A program made the position numbers and the translations under genes. DNA of 64,000 nt from Rhizobium terrae (GTDB lineage Bacteria > Pseudomonadota > Alphaproteobacteria > Rhizobiales > Rhizobiaceae), in the NCBI RefSeq assembly GCF_003425685.1, contig NZ_QJKM01000011.1, forward strand, positions 213,852 to 277,851. Direction: 5' to 3'. This document shows positions 51,187 to 60,655 of this stretch, one piece after another; position 1 is the stretch's first letter; each line of letters opens with the position of its first letter. The notes below the pieces were generated by a model, which had not been told where the DNA came from, did not search any database, and saw only the letters and a program-made list of their open reading frames with translations.

Positions 51187-52410
51187 CTATTCTGCCGGGT
51201 TCAATGCGGCAGATGGCGAGGCCACCTGCCGCACGGGATTGTTCAGACGGCCGTAACCGAGGAGCATGGTGGCGAGTGCCGTGAGGCCGCCCGCAACCGC
51301 TACCCAGAAGCCGTTCGAGGCACCATAGGCATCGATGGTCCAGCCGGCGATCGAGGAGCCGACCGCAAAGCCGATGCCGACGCCGGTCATTGCGTAGGTG
51401 ATGCCTTCTGTGAGCTGCGAAGAGGGCACGATGCGCTCGATCAGGCTCATGCCGGTGATGAAGGTCGGCGAGATCGCCGCACCGGCCAGGAAGACCACCA
51501 GCGTCAGCGCCCAGAGATTGCCGACGAAAGGCATGGGAAGCGTGGTGACGGCGGCGATCAGGCTCGCGAAGATCAGGCGGCGGGCGAGCGGCGTCTTGAA
51601 CTTGATGGCGCCGATGACAAGGCCGACGATAAACGAACCGGCGGCGTAGGCGGAGAGGATATAACTTGCGGCACCCTTGTCGCCCATGGCTTCCGCAAAG
51701 GCGACGACCGCGACCTCGGCCGTACCGAAGATCGTGCCCATGCCGGCAAAGACTGTCACCACGAACCACATGGAGAGGAGCCGCATGACGGAACCGCTGC
51801 CGGTTTCGCGTTGCGGATCGACCTTAGGTTCGGTCGATTTCTGAGCGACAAAGAGGGTCGTACCGATCGCGAGAAAGGCAGCAGAGGCGAGAACGCCGGC
51901 TTCCGGGAAGAGGGAAACGCTGAGACCGATGCCGACGATGGGGCCGAAGATATAGACCACTTCGTCAAGCACGGATTCAAACGCGAAGGCGGTATGGAGT
52001 TCCGGCCGGTCGCGGTAGATCTCCGTCCAGCGGGCACGCACCAGGGCCATCATGCTCGGCATCAGGCCGGCAAAGAGCGCGAAGGCGAAGAGCGTCCAGT
52101 TCGGCCAGCGCTGCCAGGCCGCGGCGGCGAGCCCGACAAGCGCCAGAAAGGTGACGACGGTCGTCGGCACCAGCACGGCCGACTGGCCTTTCGCATCGAT
52201 CCAGCGCGAAACCTGCGGGGAGATGAAGGCATTGGCGAGCGCGAACGTGGCGGAGACCGCGCCGGCGATCCAGTATTCGCCATGCGTCTGGGACAGCATG
52301 GCGACGGCACCGATGGTCGTCATCGGCAGCGGCAGGCGGGCGATGAAGGCTGCGGAGGAAAAACCTTTCGTCCCCGGCTGCCGGAATATTTCACCATAGG
52401 GGTTGGGCAT
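51187..52410 (-). CDS. MFS transporter divergent from a TetR regulator
   Basis: The 407-residue carrier has twelve helices, with loop MALVRARWTEIYRDRPELHTAFAFESVLDEV between helices and a charged middle loop (STEPKVDPQRETG). It faces away from the TetR gene, and three matching operators stand in between, so it is probably the regulator's main target and a drug or metabolite exporter. The ATG is 36 bases from the nearest operator. Confidence 0.88.
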   Translation of the reverse strand: MPNPYGEIFRQPGTKGFSSAAFIARLPLPMTTIGAVAMLSQTHGEYWIAGAVSATFALANAFISPQVSRWIDAKGQSAVLVPTTVVTFLALVGLAAAAWQRWPNWTLFAFALFAGLMPSMMALVRARWTEIYRDRPELHTAFAFESVLDEVVYIFGPIVGIGLSVSLFPEAGVLASAAFLAIGTTLFVAQKSTEPKVDPQRETGSGSVMRLLSMWFVVTVFAGMGTIFGTAEVAVVAFAEAMGDKGAASYILSAYAAGSFIVGLVIGAIKFKTPLARRLIFASLIAAVTTLPMPFVGNLWALTLVVFLAGAAISPTFITGMSLIERIVPSSQLTEGITYAMTGVGIGFAVGSSIAGWTIDAYGASNGFWVAVAGGLTALATMLLGYGRLNNPVRQVASPSAALNPAE

Positions 52411-52445
52411 GGCGGATTCCTTGTATTATCCTGGGAATAGCTTTA

Positions 52446-52514
52446 CATACGCTGCGTATGAGAATTAGATAGAGACATACGTCACGTATGTCAACTTGCA
52501 TACGTAACGTATGC
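52446..52514. promoter_or_regulatory. Three TetR-type operators in the MFS/TetR divergon
   Basis: The 15-base palindrome CATACGYNRCGTATG occurs at 52446-52460, 52476-52490 and 52499-52513, with extra flanking symmetry in the last two. Centre-to-centre spacing is 30 and 23 bases. Binding by the adjacent TetR protein would shut both genes. Confidence 0.85.
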
Positions 52515-52534
52515 GAAAATTTTCCGGAGTCCGC

Positions 52535-53170
52535 ATGACATCTGAGATGGCACACAAGACGTCGCCCAGGCCGCGCAAGGAAATGATCGCCGAAACCCGG
52601 GCCAAGCTGATCGCCGCTGCCCGGCATGCGTTCGCGACCAAGGGGTTTGCCGAGGCCTCGATGGACGACTTCACGGCCGAAGCCGGGCTGACGCGCGGCG
52701 CGCTCTACCACCATTTTGGCGATAAAAAAGGCCTTCTGCAGGCGGTGATCGCCGAGATGGATGCGGAAATATCCGAGCGGCTCTGCACGATCTCGTCCCG
52801 GTCGGACAGCGCCTGGCAGGGTTTCGTCGACGAAAGCGTCGCTTACATCGAAATGGCACTCGAGCCGGAAATCCAGAGGATCATGCTGCTCGACGGTCCG
52901 GCGGTGCTGGGCGACCCCTCGCAATGGCCGAACCAGAGCGCCTGCATCCGCACCATGGCCGCCAGCCTGCAGACGCTCATCGACGAGGGCACGATCCGGC
53001 CGGTCGATCCGGAGGCGGCCGCCCGCCTCGTCAATGGCGCGACACTCAGCGCCGCCCTGTGGATCGCCAGCGCCGAGGACCCTCAGGCCGCCTCGAAAAA
53101 GGCGGTCGATGCCTTCGTGACGCTGGTTTCGGGGCTATTGAGGGAAAAGGGGGACGGTGCGAGGCGCTGA
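52535..53170 (+). CDS. TetR/AcrR family transcriptional repressor
   Basis: The 211-residue repressor has a TetR DNA-binding domain (ETRAKLIAAARHAFATKGFAEASMDDFTAEAGLTRGALYHHFGDKKGLLQAV) with its helix-turn-helix at about residues 30-60. The C-terminal ligand domain follows. ATG 52535 with CCGGAG upstream is preferred, as an ATG at 52511 sits inside the third operator. It should control itself and the divergent MFS gene. Confidence 0.9.
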   Translation: MTSEMAHKTSPRPRKEMIAETRAKLIAAARHAFATKGFAEASMDDFTAEAGLTRGALYHHFGDKKGLLQAVIAEMDAEISERLCTISSRSDSAWQGFVDESVAYIEMALEPEIQRIMLLDGPAVLGDPSQWPNQSACIRTMAASLQTLIDEGTIRPVDPEAAARLVNGATLSAALWIASAEDPQAASKKAVDAFVTLVSGLLREKGDGARR

Positions 53171-53250
53171 CGGTCCGCCGCAAGAGATCACCGCGATCCG
53201 CCGTTGAAATCAGTTCATCGGCTGGACGACACCCCCAATCCGCCGGGCGC

Positions 53251-53631
53251 CTACTCTCCGTTTGTCTCCAGAGGCGCGCCAGGCAGATAGAGGGCGACCG
53301 GGCGGATTTCGTAGACGGCGGTCGGGTTGACCCGACGCAAGTCGCGGGCGGCGGCGACGGCGTCGTCCAAGGTCGGGAAATCCACCACGTAGAGGCCGAG
53401 CAGTTGTTCCTTGGTTTCGGCAAAGGGGCCGTCGGTGACGATGCCGGCACCCGGGCCGCGCAGGGTCACGGCGCTTTTTGTCGGCCCGAGGCGAGCGGCG
53501 GGGCCAAGCGACTTCTGCCTGACGAGGCGGTCGTTGACCGCCAGCAGTTCGGCCATCAGCGCGGCATCCTCCTCCTCGCTCCAGGATTCAACCACGCCTT
53601 CCGCGTGATAGGCCAGAATGGCGTAATACAT
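53251..53631 (-). CDS. YciI family protein
   Basis: The 126-residue protein has MYYAILAYHAEG at the start and the YCII block DGPFAETKEQLLGLYVVD with conserved Asp and His-type pocket. Such proteins are small dimeric ferredoxin-like folds with unclear enzyme roles, often next to sigma factors; none is seen here. ATG 53631 has GGGAGG six bases upstream, which rules out the longer frame. Confidence 0.88.
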   Translation of the reverse strand: MYYAILAYHAEGVVESWSEEEDAALMAELLAVNDRLVRQKSLGPAARLGPTKSAVTLRGPGAGIVTDGPFAETKEQLLGLYVVDFPTLDDAVAAARDLRRVNPTAVYEIRPVALYLPGAPLETNGE

Positions 53632-53988
53632 GAATTGCCTCCCTCGTGAACGGACCCGACGGGCCGTTCCCGCCCGTCGCCCGAAAGCCGGGCCGGCGGA
53701 CATGCGGGAACCTGCCGGACGGCGGCAATACACATGTTTGACCGTGGACGCGCAAGCCCCTTCAGGGTCGGGCATGCGAGGCAGTCCTTCCGGCCCGTTT
53801 CCCCATGTTTGCAACCGAGCGCGCCATCCACGTCTCCGCTCTACGCATGGCAGCTATTCCCAAAAGGCAGGTTGCCCCCTACCTTGACTACCAGCCAAAA
53901 CGGATCGGCGATCCGCCGCCCTGCCCTTCTGCCGGCAAGTCCGTCCTCCGGCACCCCAAGCCCGCCCGCCCCGAAAGAGACTGCCCGC
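53632..53988. other. 357-base intergenic region between divergent genes
   Basis: No gene or clear repeat is seen; the open frames here lack ribosome sites. The promoters of the YciI and DMT genes should lie within it. Confidence 0.45.
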
Positions 53989-54888
53989 ATGACACCTCGG
54001 TCCACCGGCCTCATCTTCGCCCTGACGGCGGTGAGCATCTTTGCGGTTCAAGACGGCATATCCAAGCATCTCGGCACGGCCTATCCGCCGATCTTCGTCA
54101 CGATGATCCGCTACTGGACCTTTGCAGGTTTCGCGATCTTCCTCGCCAGCCGCTCGGCCGCCGGGCTGAGGAAGACCGCCGACGCCAACCGGCTGTGGCT
54201 GCAGATCGCCCGGGGCGTGCTGCTTTCCACCCAGATCGTCGTGTCGATCTTTTCCTTTTCGCGCGTCGGACTTGCCGCAACCCACACGATCTTTGCCGCC
54301 GGGCCGCTGGCGGTCGCCTGTCTTTCAGTGCCTATCCTCGGCGAAAAGGTGGGCTGGCGGCGCTGGACGGCGATCGGCATCGGCTTCATCGGCATCCTGC
54401 TGATCGTCAATCCACTGCAGGTCAATTTCGACGCCAGGATCGCCATCCCGATCGTCGCCACCGTGATGTTCGCGCTCTATTCGGTCCTGACGCGGCTCGC
54501 GAGCCGGACCGATACGGCCGATACCGCCTTTTTCTACACAGGCGTCGCCGGCGCCGTCTCGATCACCTGCGTCGGGCCGTTCTACTGGTCGCATATCACG
54601 CCCGGCGACTGGTTCTGGATGATGGTGCTCTGCATGACCGGCATGAGCGGCCACTATCTGCTGATCCGCGCCTACGATCTGCTCGACGCGGTGGCCGTGC
54701 AGCCGATATTCTACGTGCAGTCGGTGCTGGTCTGCATGATCGGCGTCTTCCTGTTCGGCGAGGTGATGACCGTCAACATGGTGGCGGGCTGCGCGATCGT
54801 CATCGGCGCCGGGATATTCACCATCTGGCGGGAGGCCAAGCTCGGCCGCATGCCCCAGGGCGAGGCCGACCCGCCAGGGAGCGCATAG
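53989..54888 (+). CDS. EamA/DMT family permease
   Basis: The 299-residue membrane protein has ten helices in two EamA repeats (FALTAVSIFAVQDGISKHLG, then ALYSVLTRLASRTDTADTAFFYTG) and the closing AVAVQPIFYVQSVLVCMIGVFLFGEV. It is related to S-adenosylmethionine or metabolite carriers of the DMT group; the substrate is unknown. ATG 53989 gives MTPRSTGLIFALTAV; the longer frame is likely artefact. Confidence 0.88.
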   Translation: MTPRSTGLIFALTAVSIFAVQDGISKHLGTAYPPIFVTMIRYWTFAGFAIFLASRSAAGLRKTADANRLWLQIARGVLLSTQIVVSIFSFSRVGLAATHTIFAAGPLAVACLSVPILGEKVGWRRWTAIGIGFIGILLIVNPLQVNFDARIAIPIVATVMFALYSVLTRLASRTDTADTAFFYTGVAGAVSITCVGPFYWSHITPGDWFWMMVLCMTGMSGHYLLIRAYDLLDAVAVQPIFYVQSVLVCMIGVFLFGEVMTVNMVAGCAIVIGAGIFTIWREAKLGRMPQGEADPPGSA

Positions 54889-55043
54889 GAAATGCCCGCC
54901 CTGGCCGGTCGAGGGAATCTTTCGCGGCCCATTTCGGCGCGACATGACCGCATCAATTGCGGTGATGGATTGCGTGAGCAAAAGTTGTTTTAGGAATCGC
55001 CCCCTGCGCGGTATGATTTCCTCCTGAATTCGAGGAGAAAGCC

Positions 55044-56285
55044 ATGCCCACGTCCGCGTCCCCGGCCGCCCGCGCGTCCATGCCCTGGCTGATCATCATC
55101 GCCGGCGCGCTGATCGCCATGCTGACCTTCGGGCCGCGCTCGGCCATGGGTTTCTTCCAGCTGCCGATGCTGCACGATACCGGCTGGGACCGCTCCACCT
55201 TCGGGCTCGCCATGGCGATCCAGAACCTCGCCTGGGGGCTCGGCCAGCCCTTCTTCGGCGCGCTGGCCGACAAATACGGCACCGGACGGGTGCTGACGCT
55301 CTCCGGCCTGCTCTACGCCGGCGGCCTGATCCTGATGTCGAGCGCCCATTCGGTGCCGGTCCTCTATCTCTCGGGGGGCGTGATGGTCGGCCTTGCGGTC
55401 GGCGCCGGCTCGTTCGGCACGATCCTCTCCGCCTTCGCCCGCAACGTGACGCCGGAACAGCGCTCGGTCGCCTTCGGCATCGGCACGGCGGCGGGCTCGG
55501 CCGGCATGTTCCTGTTCGCGCCGCTCAGCCAGGCGCTGATCAGCACCTACGGTTGGTCGGACAGCCTCGTCATCATGGGTTTCCTGATGCTCGCCGTGCC
55601 GCTGCTCGCCTATCCGCTGCGCGGCAATTCCAGCTCCGGCAGCCAGTCGCAGTCCGAGGTCAAGCAGACGGTCGGCGAGGCCCTGCGCGAGGCTTTCGGC
55701 CACCGGAGCTACCTGCTGCTCACCTCCGGCTTCTTCGTCTGCGGTTTCCAGGTGGCCTTCATCACCGCGCATTTTCCGGCCTATCTCGGCGATATCGGCA
55801 TCGACGCGCGTTATGCCGTGATCGCCATGGCGCTGATCGGCTTCTTCAACATCATCGGCTCGTTCGGCGCCGGCATGATCGGCCAGCGGTATTCGAAGCC
55901 CTTTTTCCTCGCCTATATCTACATCGCCCGCTCGGTGGCGGTGACGGCCTTCCTGATCCTGCCGCAGACGCCGTTCTCGGTGATCGTCTTCGCGATCGTC
56001 ATGGGCCTGCTCTGGCTTTCCACCGTGCCGCCGACAAACGGCCTCGTGGCCATCATGTTCGGCACGCGGCATCTCGGCCTGCTCGGCGGCATCGTCTTCC
56101 TCTCCCACCAAGTAGGCTCGTTCCTCGGGGTCTGGATGGGCGGCTATCTCTACGACCGTTTCGGCTCCTACGACCCGGTCTGGTGGTTCGGCGTGGCGCT
56201 CGGCATCTTCGCGGCGATCGTCCACTGGCCGATCAAGGAAAAGCCCGTGGAACGGCCGCTGCCGGCCGCGCAGCCGGCGGAATAG
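55044..56285 (+). CDS. MFS transporter
   Basis: The 413-residue carrier has twelve helices, with NLAWGLGQPFFGALADKYGTGRVL as the MFS motif A in loop 2-3 and a Ser/Gln-rich central loop. It resembles the monocarboxylate/oxalate-type MFS carriers. The ATG follows GAGGAGAAAGCC. It is not linked to a regulator here and the substrate is unknown. Confidence 0.88.
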   Translation: MPTSASPAARASMPWLIIIAGALIAMLTFGPRSAMGFFQLPMLHDTGWDRSTFGLAMAIQNLAWGLGQPFFGALADKYGTGRVLTLSGLLYAGGLILMSSAHSVPVLYLSGGVMVGLAVGAGSFGTILSAFARNVTPEQRSVAFGIGTAAGSAGMFLFAPLSQALISTYGWSDSLVIMGFLMLAVPLLAYPLRGNSSSGSQSQSEVKQTVGEALREAFGHRSYLLLTSGFFVCGFQVAFITAHFPAYLGDIGIDARYAVIAMALIGFFNIIGSFGAGMIGQRYSKPFFLAYIYIARSVAVTAFLILPQTPFSVIVFAIVMGLLWLSTVPPTNGLVAIMFGTRHLGLLGGIVFLSHQVGSFLGVWMGGYLYDRFGSYDPVWWFGVALGIFAAIVHWPIKEKPVERPLPAAQPAE

Positions 56286-56288
56286 CCC

Positions 56289-56663
56289 TCACTCCAGCGG
56301 ACGAACCCAGAAATGCCGGTACTGGTCGTATACAGCCTGCGTCGGCGCCGGAAAGCCCGGATCGGCAAATGACCCGACGCCGATCGCGATCGCATCCGGT
56401 TTGCGCAGCGGCTCCCAGAAGACCGTGGATCCGCAATCCGGGCAGAAGTGAAGATTGACTGGAAAACCGCTGTCGGCTTGGCGCGACCAGCTCTTGCTGG
56501 CGCCTTCGATGCGCACCCGGGCGCGATCGTAGAAGGCTGCGATGCCATAGGTGCTGCCGGTGCGCTTCTGGCATTCAAGGCAATGGCAGAGCGAGACCTT
56601 GAGCGGGTCTCCCTGGCAGATCGCCCTCAGGCCGCCACAGGTGCAGGTCGCGATCCGCTTCAT
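56289..56663 (-). CDS. GFA family zinc protein, distant fourth copy
   Basis: The 124-residue protein has zinc cysteines in CTCGGLRAIC, SLCHCLECQKRTGS and FCPDCGSTVFW. It is shorter than the tandem trio and differs in the C-terminal part (HFWVRPLE). Start ATG 56663 has AAGGAG upstream; a longer frame begins five codons earlier. It ends three bases from the stop of the convergent MFS gene and follows recO on its own strand. Confidence 0.85.
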   Translation of the reverse strand: MKRIATCTCGGLRAICQGDPLKVSLCHCLECQKRTGSTYGIAAFYDRARVRIEGASKSWSRQADSGFPVNLHFCPDCGSTVFWEPLRKPDAIAIGVGSFADPGFPAPTQAVYDQYRHFWVRPLE

Positions 56664-56674
56664 GAACCTCTCCT

Positions 56675-57445
56675 TCACCCTGCCTGCCGTTCGGGGTCCT
56701 GACTATCCGGCTTCCGCGCGAGCGCCTTGAGCGCTGCCTGGACGAAACCGTCGCGGGCCGCACTTTCCGCAAGCCCCCGCGGCTCGTAGACGTGCCGGTG
56801 CAGGAAATGGGCGGTCAAGCGGAAGGCTGCGGCCATGCTGTCGCGATCGGCGGCCCGCGCGGCGGCGCCGTCGCCGAGGAAACCCGGCAGAGCCAGCATG
56901 CGGTCCGCATAGGGCGCACCGGCATCGCGCGAGACGGCGCGGCCGCTCTTTGGCGAGACATAGACGAGGTTTTCGCGGATGCCGGTTGCGGCGCATTCGG
57001 AAAGATCGAGGCCGAAGCCGAGATCGTTCAGAACCGCGAGCTCGAAACGCACGAACAGTTCCCCGGCATCGGCCGGATCGTCCAGCGCTTCGAGGATGAT
57101 ATCAAGCGCCTCGAAGAGATGCGGGTGCGGATCGCGCTCGGGCAGCAGGCGCAGGAGCGCGCCCATGGCCTGAACGCCGTAGACGGCGGTGGCCGTCTCC
57201 ATCAGCCTGGCTGCCCGCAGCCGCAGCGGCTCCAGCTTGAATTCGCCGAGATGCTCGTCAAGCCTGGCGCGCCAGACGGCCTCAACCCGATTGCCGGCCT
57301 GCAGCACGGGCTGCATGGCCCGCGAGCGGCCCGAGCGCACGAGGCCGAGATGTCGGCCACGCTCGCGGGTCATCAGTTCGGCGATGACGCTCGTCTCGCC
57401 GTGGCGCTTGACGCCGATGATGATCGCTTCGTCCTGCCACTGCAT
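56675..57445 (-). CDS. recO: DNA repair protein RecO
   Basis: The 256-residue RecFOR protein anneals single strands and loads RecA. It has an N-terminal OB fold (MQWQDEAIIIGVKRHGETSVIAELMTRERGRHLGLVRSGRS) and a helical C-terminal domain, where the conserved YADRMLALPGFL lies. The usual zinc cysteines are not clustered, which is common in alphaproteobacterial RecO. It ends the acpS-lepB-rnc-era group after a divergent gene. Confidence 0.93.
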   Translation of the reverse strand: MQWQDEAIIIGVKRHGETSVIAELMTRERGRHLGLVRSGRSRAMQPVLQAGNRVEAVWRARLDEHLGEFKLEPLRLRAARLMETATAVYGVQAMGALLRLLPERDPHPHLFEALDIILEALDDPADAGELFVRFELAVLNDLGFGLDLSECAATGIRENLVYVSPKSGRAVSRDAGAPYADRMLALPGFLGDGAAARAADRDSMAAAFRLTAHFLHRHVYEPRGLAESAARDGFVQAALKALARKPDSQDPERQAG

Positions 57446-57631
57446 GTGTCGGTTCAACGTCCTTTCAGGGTGATTCAGTTCTACCCGATAAGCGGTTCGG
57501 ACTGAATCTTTTTTAGATGCCGCGAAACTTCCCTCACATTGCGAGTATCTGCCGCGGCGATTGGAACAAATTGACCTTCGCCGCAATTTCCCTGCGGAAA
57601 TTCGACGCCCTGTCAGCCCTGGGGAGATTCC

Positions 57632-58036
57632 ATGAGACACGTCATCCTTGCCGCCGCGTTCGTCGCGCCCTTTGCCGCCTTGGCCGCCGCCGGCCTATCG
57701 TCCTCCCCCGCCGCGGCGCAATCGCCACAAATCGAACAGGCCTGCATCGCCGTCGCCAAGAATTTCCTGCTGGTGCCCGCCATCAAGACCGGCATCGTAC
57801 AGTCCTTCCCTGAACTCGATCCACCCGGCGCACGGCTGACCTATTCCACCCGCGAGGATGCAAAGCCGACCGATTTCAACAACGAGATCGAATGCGAGTT
57901 CGACAAACCGCAGCCGCCCTTCAACCTCATGCGCTTCTGCATTTCCAAAACGTGCTACGGGCCGAACGAACAGGAGCAGGAAAACCGCCGACGCTACCAG
58001 GAGGTGAAGGCGCTGATGGACCGGCAGAAAAAATAG
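57632..58036 (+). CDS. Exported protein of unknown function between recO and era
   Basis: The 134-residue protein has a signal peptide ending AAAQ (about residue 29). The mature part has VAKNFLLVPAIKTGIVQSFPELDPPG and four cysteines, including CISKTCYG, which may pair in the periplasm. It faces away from recO and runs toward era, so it breaks the otherwise contiguous minus-strand group. No family is recognised. Confidence 0.6.
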   Translation: MRHVILAAAFVAPFAALAAAGLSSSPAAAQSPQIEQACIAVAKNFLLVPAIKTGIVQSFPELDPPGARLTYSTREDAKPTDFNNEIECEFDKPQPPFNLMRFCISKTCYGPNEQEQENRRRYQEVKALMDRQKK

Positions 58037-58120
58037 GCCCGCAACCGGCCATCATCCGCCCGTCGGCGTCTTTCCCCGTCATGAGCGGCGAGAGAGCTTT
58101 TGCGCGCGGCAACATTCAGT

Positions 58121-59074
58121 TCAGGATTTGGGAAATTCCAGTCCCATCTCGCGGAAGCGCTCCGGATCGTCGCCCCAGTTCTCGCGCACCTTGACGAAGA
58201 GGAAAAGATGGACCGGCTGTTCGAGGATTTCGGAAAGCTCCTTTCGCGACGCGGTGGAGATCGCCTTGATCGCTTCGCCGTTCTTGCCGAGGGCGATCTT
58301 CTTCTGGCTGTCGCGCTCGACATAGATGACCTGCTCGATCCGGACCGAGCCGTCTTTGCGCTCCTCCCATTTTTCCGTCTCGACATGCGAAGCGTAAGGA
58401 AGCTCCTGATGGAGGCGCAGGAAGAGCTTTTCGCGGGTGATTTCGGCGGCGAGCTGACGCATCGGCAGATCGGAAATCTGGTCCTCGGGATAATACCAGG
58501 GGCCTTCCGGCAGGATGGCGGCCAGATAATCCATCAGGTCCCCGCAACCCGAACCCGATGTCGCCGAAATCATGAAGGTCCGCTCGAAGGCGACGAATTC
58601 ATTGGCGGCGGCGGCGAGCTTCAGGAGGTCTTCCCGCTTCACCTGGTCGATCTTGTTGAGCACCAGGATCTTCGGCTGGTGGACCTCTTTCAGGCCTTCA
58701 AGAATTGCTTCGGCATCGCCGCGAATGCCGCGTTCGCTGTCGATCAGCAGCATGATCAGGTCGGCATCCTTGGCGCCGCCCCAGGCAGACGTCACCATGG
58801 CACGGTCGAGCCGGCGGCGCGGCTTGAAGATGCCGGGCGTATCCATGAAGACGATCTGGGCGTTGTTGTGGATGGCGATGCCGCGCACGATGGCGCGCGT
58901 CGTCTGCACCTTGTGGCTGACGATCGACACCTTGGCGCCGACGAGGCGGTTCATCAGCGTCGACTTGCCGGCATTGGTGGGGCCGATCAGCGCCACGAAA
59001 CCGGAATGGGTCGGGCTGGATTGGGTCTGGCCGGCTTCAGTCTCGTCGGCCGCGATGTTTTCGTTTTCGGTCAT
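58121..59074 (-). CDS. era: GTPase Era
   Basis: The 317-residue protein has G1 GPTNAGKST, G3 DTPG and G4 NKID, followed by a type II KH domain (REKLFLRLHQELPYASHVETEKW...KKIALGKNGEAIKAI). Era matures the 30S subunit by binding 16S rRNA. ATG 59074 is preferred to a TTG three codons earlier. It lies directly after rnc, as in most bacteria. Confidence 0.96.
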   Translation of the reverse strand: MTENENIAADETEAGQTQSSPTHSGFVALIGPTNAGKSTLMNRLVGAKVSIVSHKVQTTRAIVRGIAIHNNAQIVFMDTPGIFKPRRRLDRAMVTSAWGGAKDADLIMLLIDSERGIRGDAEAILEGLKEVHQPKILVLNKIDQVKREDLLKLAAAANEFVAFERTFMISATSGSGCGDLMDYLAAILPEGPWYYPEDQISDLPMRQLAAEITREKLFLRLHQELPYASHVETEKWEERKDGSVRIEQVIYVERDSQKKIALGKNGEAIKAISTASRKELSEILEQPVHLFLFVKVRENWGDDPERFREMGLEFPKS

Positions 59075-59083
59075 ATCGTCCAA

Positions 59084-59797
59084 TCAATCTTCGGCGGGCT
59101 TCTGCCACACGCCTTCGCGTTCGAGCATTCTTGTCGCGGCCACCTGTTCGGCGGCGCGCTTCGAGCGGTCGACGCCGGTTTCCGGCGCCACGCCCGTCAC
59201 CTCGACCGTCACCGTGAAGCGCGGATCATGATCCGGACCGGAGCGGTCGTCGACCCGGTAGGCGGGTGTCAGGCCGAATTTCGCATGCGCCCATTCCTGC
59301 AATTCGGTCTTGGCGTCGCGCCTTGCGCCGTCGGCCCGGACGGCACGGCTTTCCCAGTGCTTCAAGATGAAGGCGCGCGCCGCCTCCAGCCCCCCATCCA
59401 GATAGAGCGCGGCGATCAGGCTTTCCACCACGTCGGCGCGGACGTTCATCATCCGCTTGCCGGTCAGCTTCTTCACGTCGGCGCCGGTGCGGATGAAGCG
59501 GTGCAACTCCAGCTCGTCCGCCACAAGCGCACAGCTTTCAGCGCTGACGAGCTGATTGAGGCGGACGGAAAGCTCGCCTTCCGCCGCCGTGCGGAACATC
59601 TTGAACAGCAGCTCGGCGACGCAGAGCCCCAGCACCCGGTCGCCCAGGAACTCCAGCCGCTCGTAATTGGCGCTCTTGGCGGAACCGGTGCTCGCATGGG
59701 TGAGCGCCCGGTCAAGCCACTGCTTGTCGGCGAAGCTGTGGCCGATCGCCGTTTCCAGCTGACCGCGCTCCTCCGCCGAAAGCGTCTTCGTTTTCAT
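59084..59797 (-). CDS. rnc: Ribonuclease III
   Basis: The 237-residue enzyme has the RNase III signature NYERLEFLGDRVLGLCVAELL with catalytic acidic residues, then a C-terminal double-strand RNA-binding domain (DAKTELQEWAHAKFGLTPAYRVDDRSGPDHDPRFTVTVEV). It processes rRNA and other duplex RNAs. ATG 59797 overlaps the lepB stop by one base; the longer frame falls inside lepB. Confidence 0.96.
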   Translation of the reverse strand: MKTKTLSAEERGQLETAIGHSFADKQWLDRALTHASTGSAKSANYERLEFLGDRVLGLCVAELLFKMFRTAAEGELSVRLNQLVSAESCALVADELELHRFIRTGADVKKLTGKRMMNVRADVVESLIAALYLDGGLEAARAFILKHWESRAVRADGARRDAKTELQEWAHAKFGLTPAYRVDDRSGPDHDPRFTVTVEVTGVAPETGVDRSKRAAEQVAATRMLEREGVWQKPAED

Positions 59798-60546
59798 CAC
59801 TCGACGACCTTGAAAATCCGATCCCAGCGCATGTTGGTCGGCCATTTCCAGATCTCGCGGAAGGACGTGTCGTTGCCGAGCGAGAAGAAGATGATGCTGG
59901 CGCGGCCCACGAGGTTTTCGGCCGGAACCATGCCGACGTCGAAGCGGCTGTCGAGTGAATTGTCGCGGTTGTCGCCCATGAAGAAGTAATGGCCTTCGGG
60001 AACCACGAATTCCTGGGTGTTGTCGCCGCGCGAAACCGGCGAATGGTCGAGCGTGTCATAGGTCACGCCATTGTCCAAGGTTTCACGGAAAACCGGCACG
60101 TCCGTGCCCGGATCGAGGCTGTAATCGGAGGTGAAGGTGCCGTCCGCCTGCTTCGGCACCGGCTTGCCGTTGACGAAGAGCACGCCGTTGGTGACCTGCA
60201 CCTTGTCGCCGGGAAGGCCGATCAGGCGCTTGATGTAATCGATGTCCGGGTGGCTCGGCAGACGGAAGACGATGACGTCGCCGCGCTTCGGTTCGCTGAA
60301 TTCGAAGATGCGGCCGGAGAAGAGATCCGGCGAGAACGGCAGCGAATATTTCGAATAACCGTAGGCGAACTTGTTGACGAAGATATAGTCCCCGACCAGC
60401 AGGGTCGGCATCATTGAGCCGGACGGGATGGTGAAGGGCTGGAAGAGGACCGTGCGGATCACCATCGCCAAGAGCAATGCCTGGATGATGACCTTGATGT
60501 TTTCCCACAGGCTGTTCTGCGACTTCGTCTCGGCTTTTTCGGACAC
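59797..60546 (-). CDS. lepB: Signal peptidase I
   Basis: The 249-residue membrane protease removes signal peptides. After an N-terminal helix it has PSGSMMPTLLVGDYIFVNKF with the catalytic serine and DYIKRLIGLPGD with the catalytic lysine. GDNRDNSLDSR is the box E. Start is GTG 60546 (MSEKAETKSQNS), as in relatives; an ATG frame 34 codons upstream would not fit. Confidence 0.96.
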   Translation of the reverse strand: MSEKAETKSQNSLWENIKVIIQALLLAMVIRTVLFQPFTIPSGSMMPTLLVGDYIFVNKFAYGYSKYSLPFSPDLFSGRIFEFSEPKRGDVIVFRLPSHPDIDYIKRLIGLPGDKVQVTNGVLFVNGKPVPKQADGTFTSDYSLDPGTDVPVFRETLDNGVTYDTLDHSPVSRGDNTQEFVVPEGHYFFMGDNRDNSLDSRFDVGMVPAENLVGRASIIFFSLGNDTSFREIWKWPTNMRWDRIFKVVE

Positions 60547-60655
60547 GTTCTGAATTCTTTCTTTCGTCGGCGGAGTGCCGCTTTCTAAACCCTTCGCAAA
60601 GCCGCGGCAATGGCTGATCGGAGGGGCGGCGGGACCTCTTCGGATCACGAGACCG

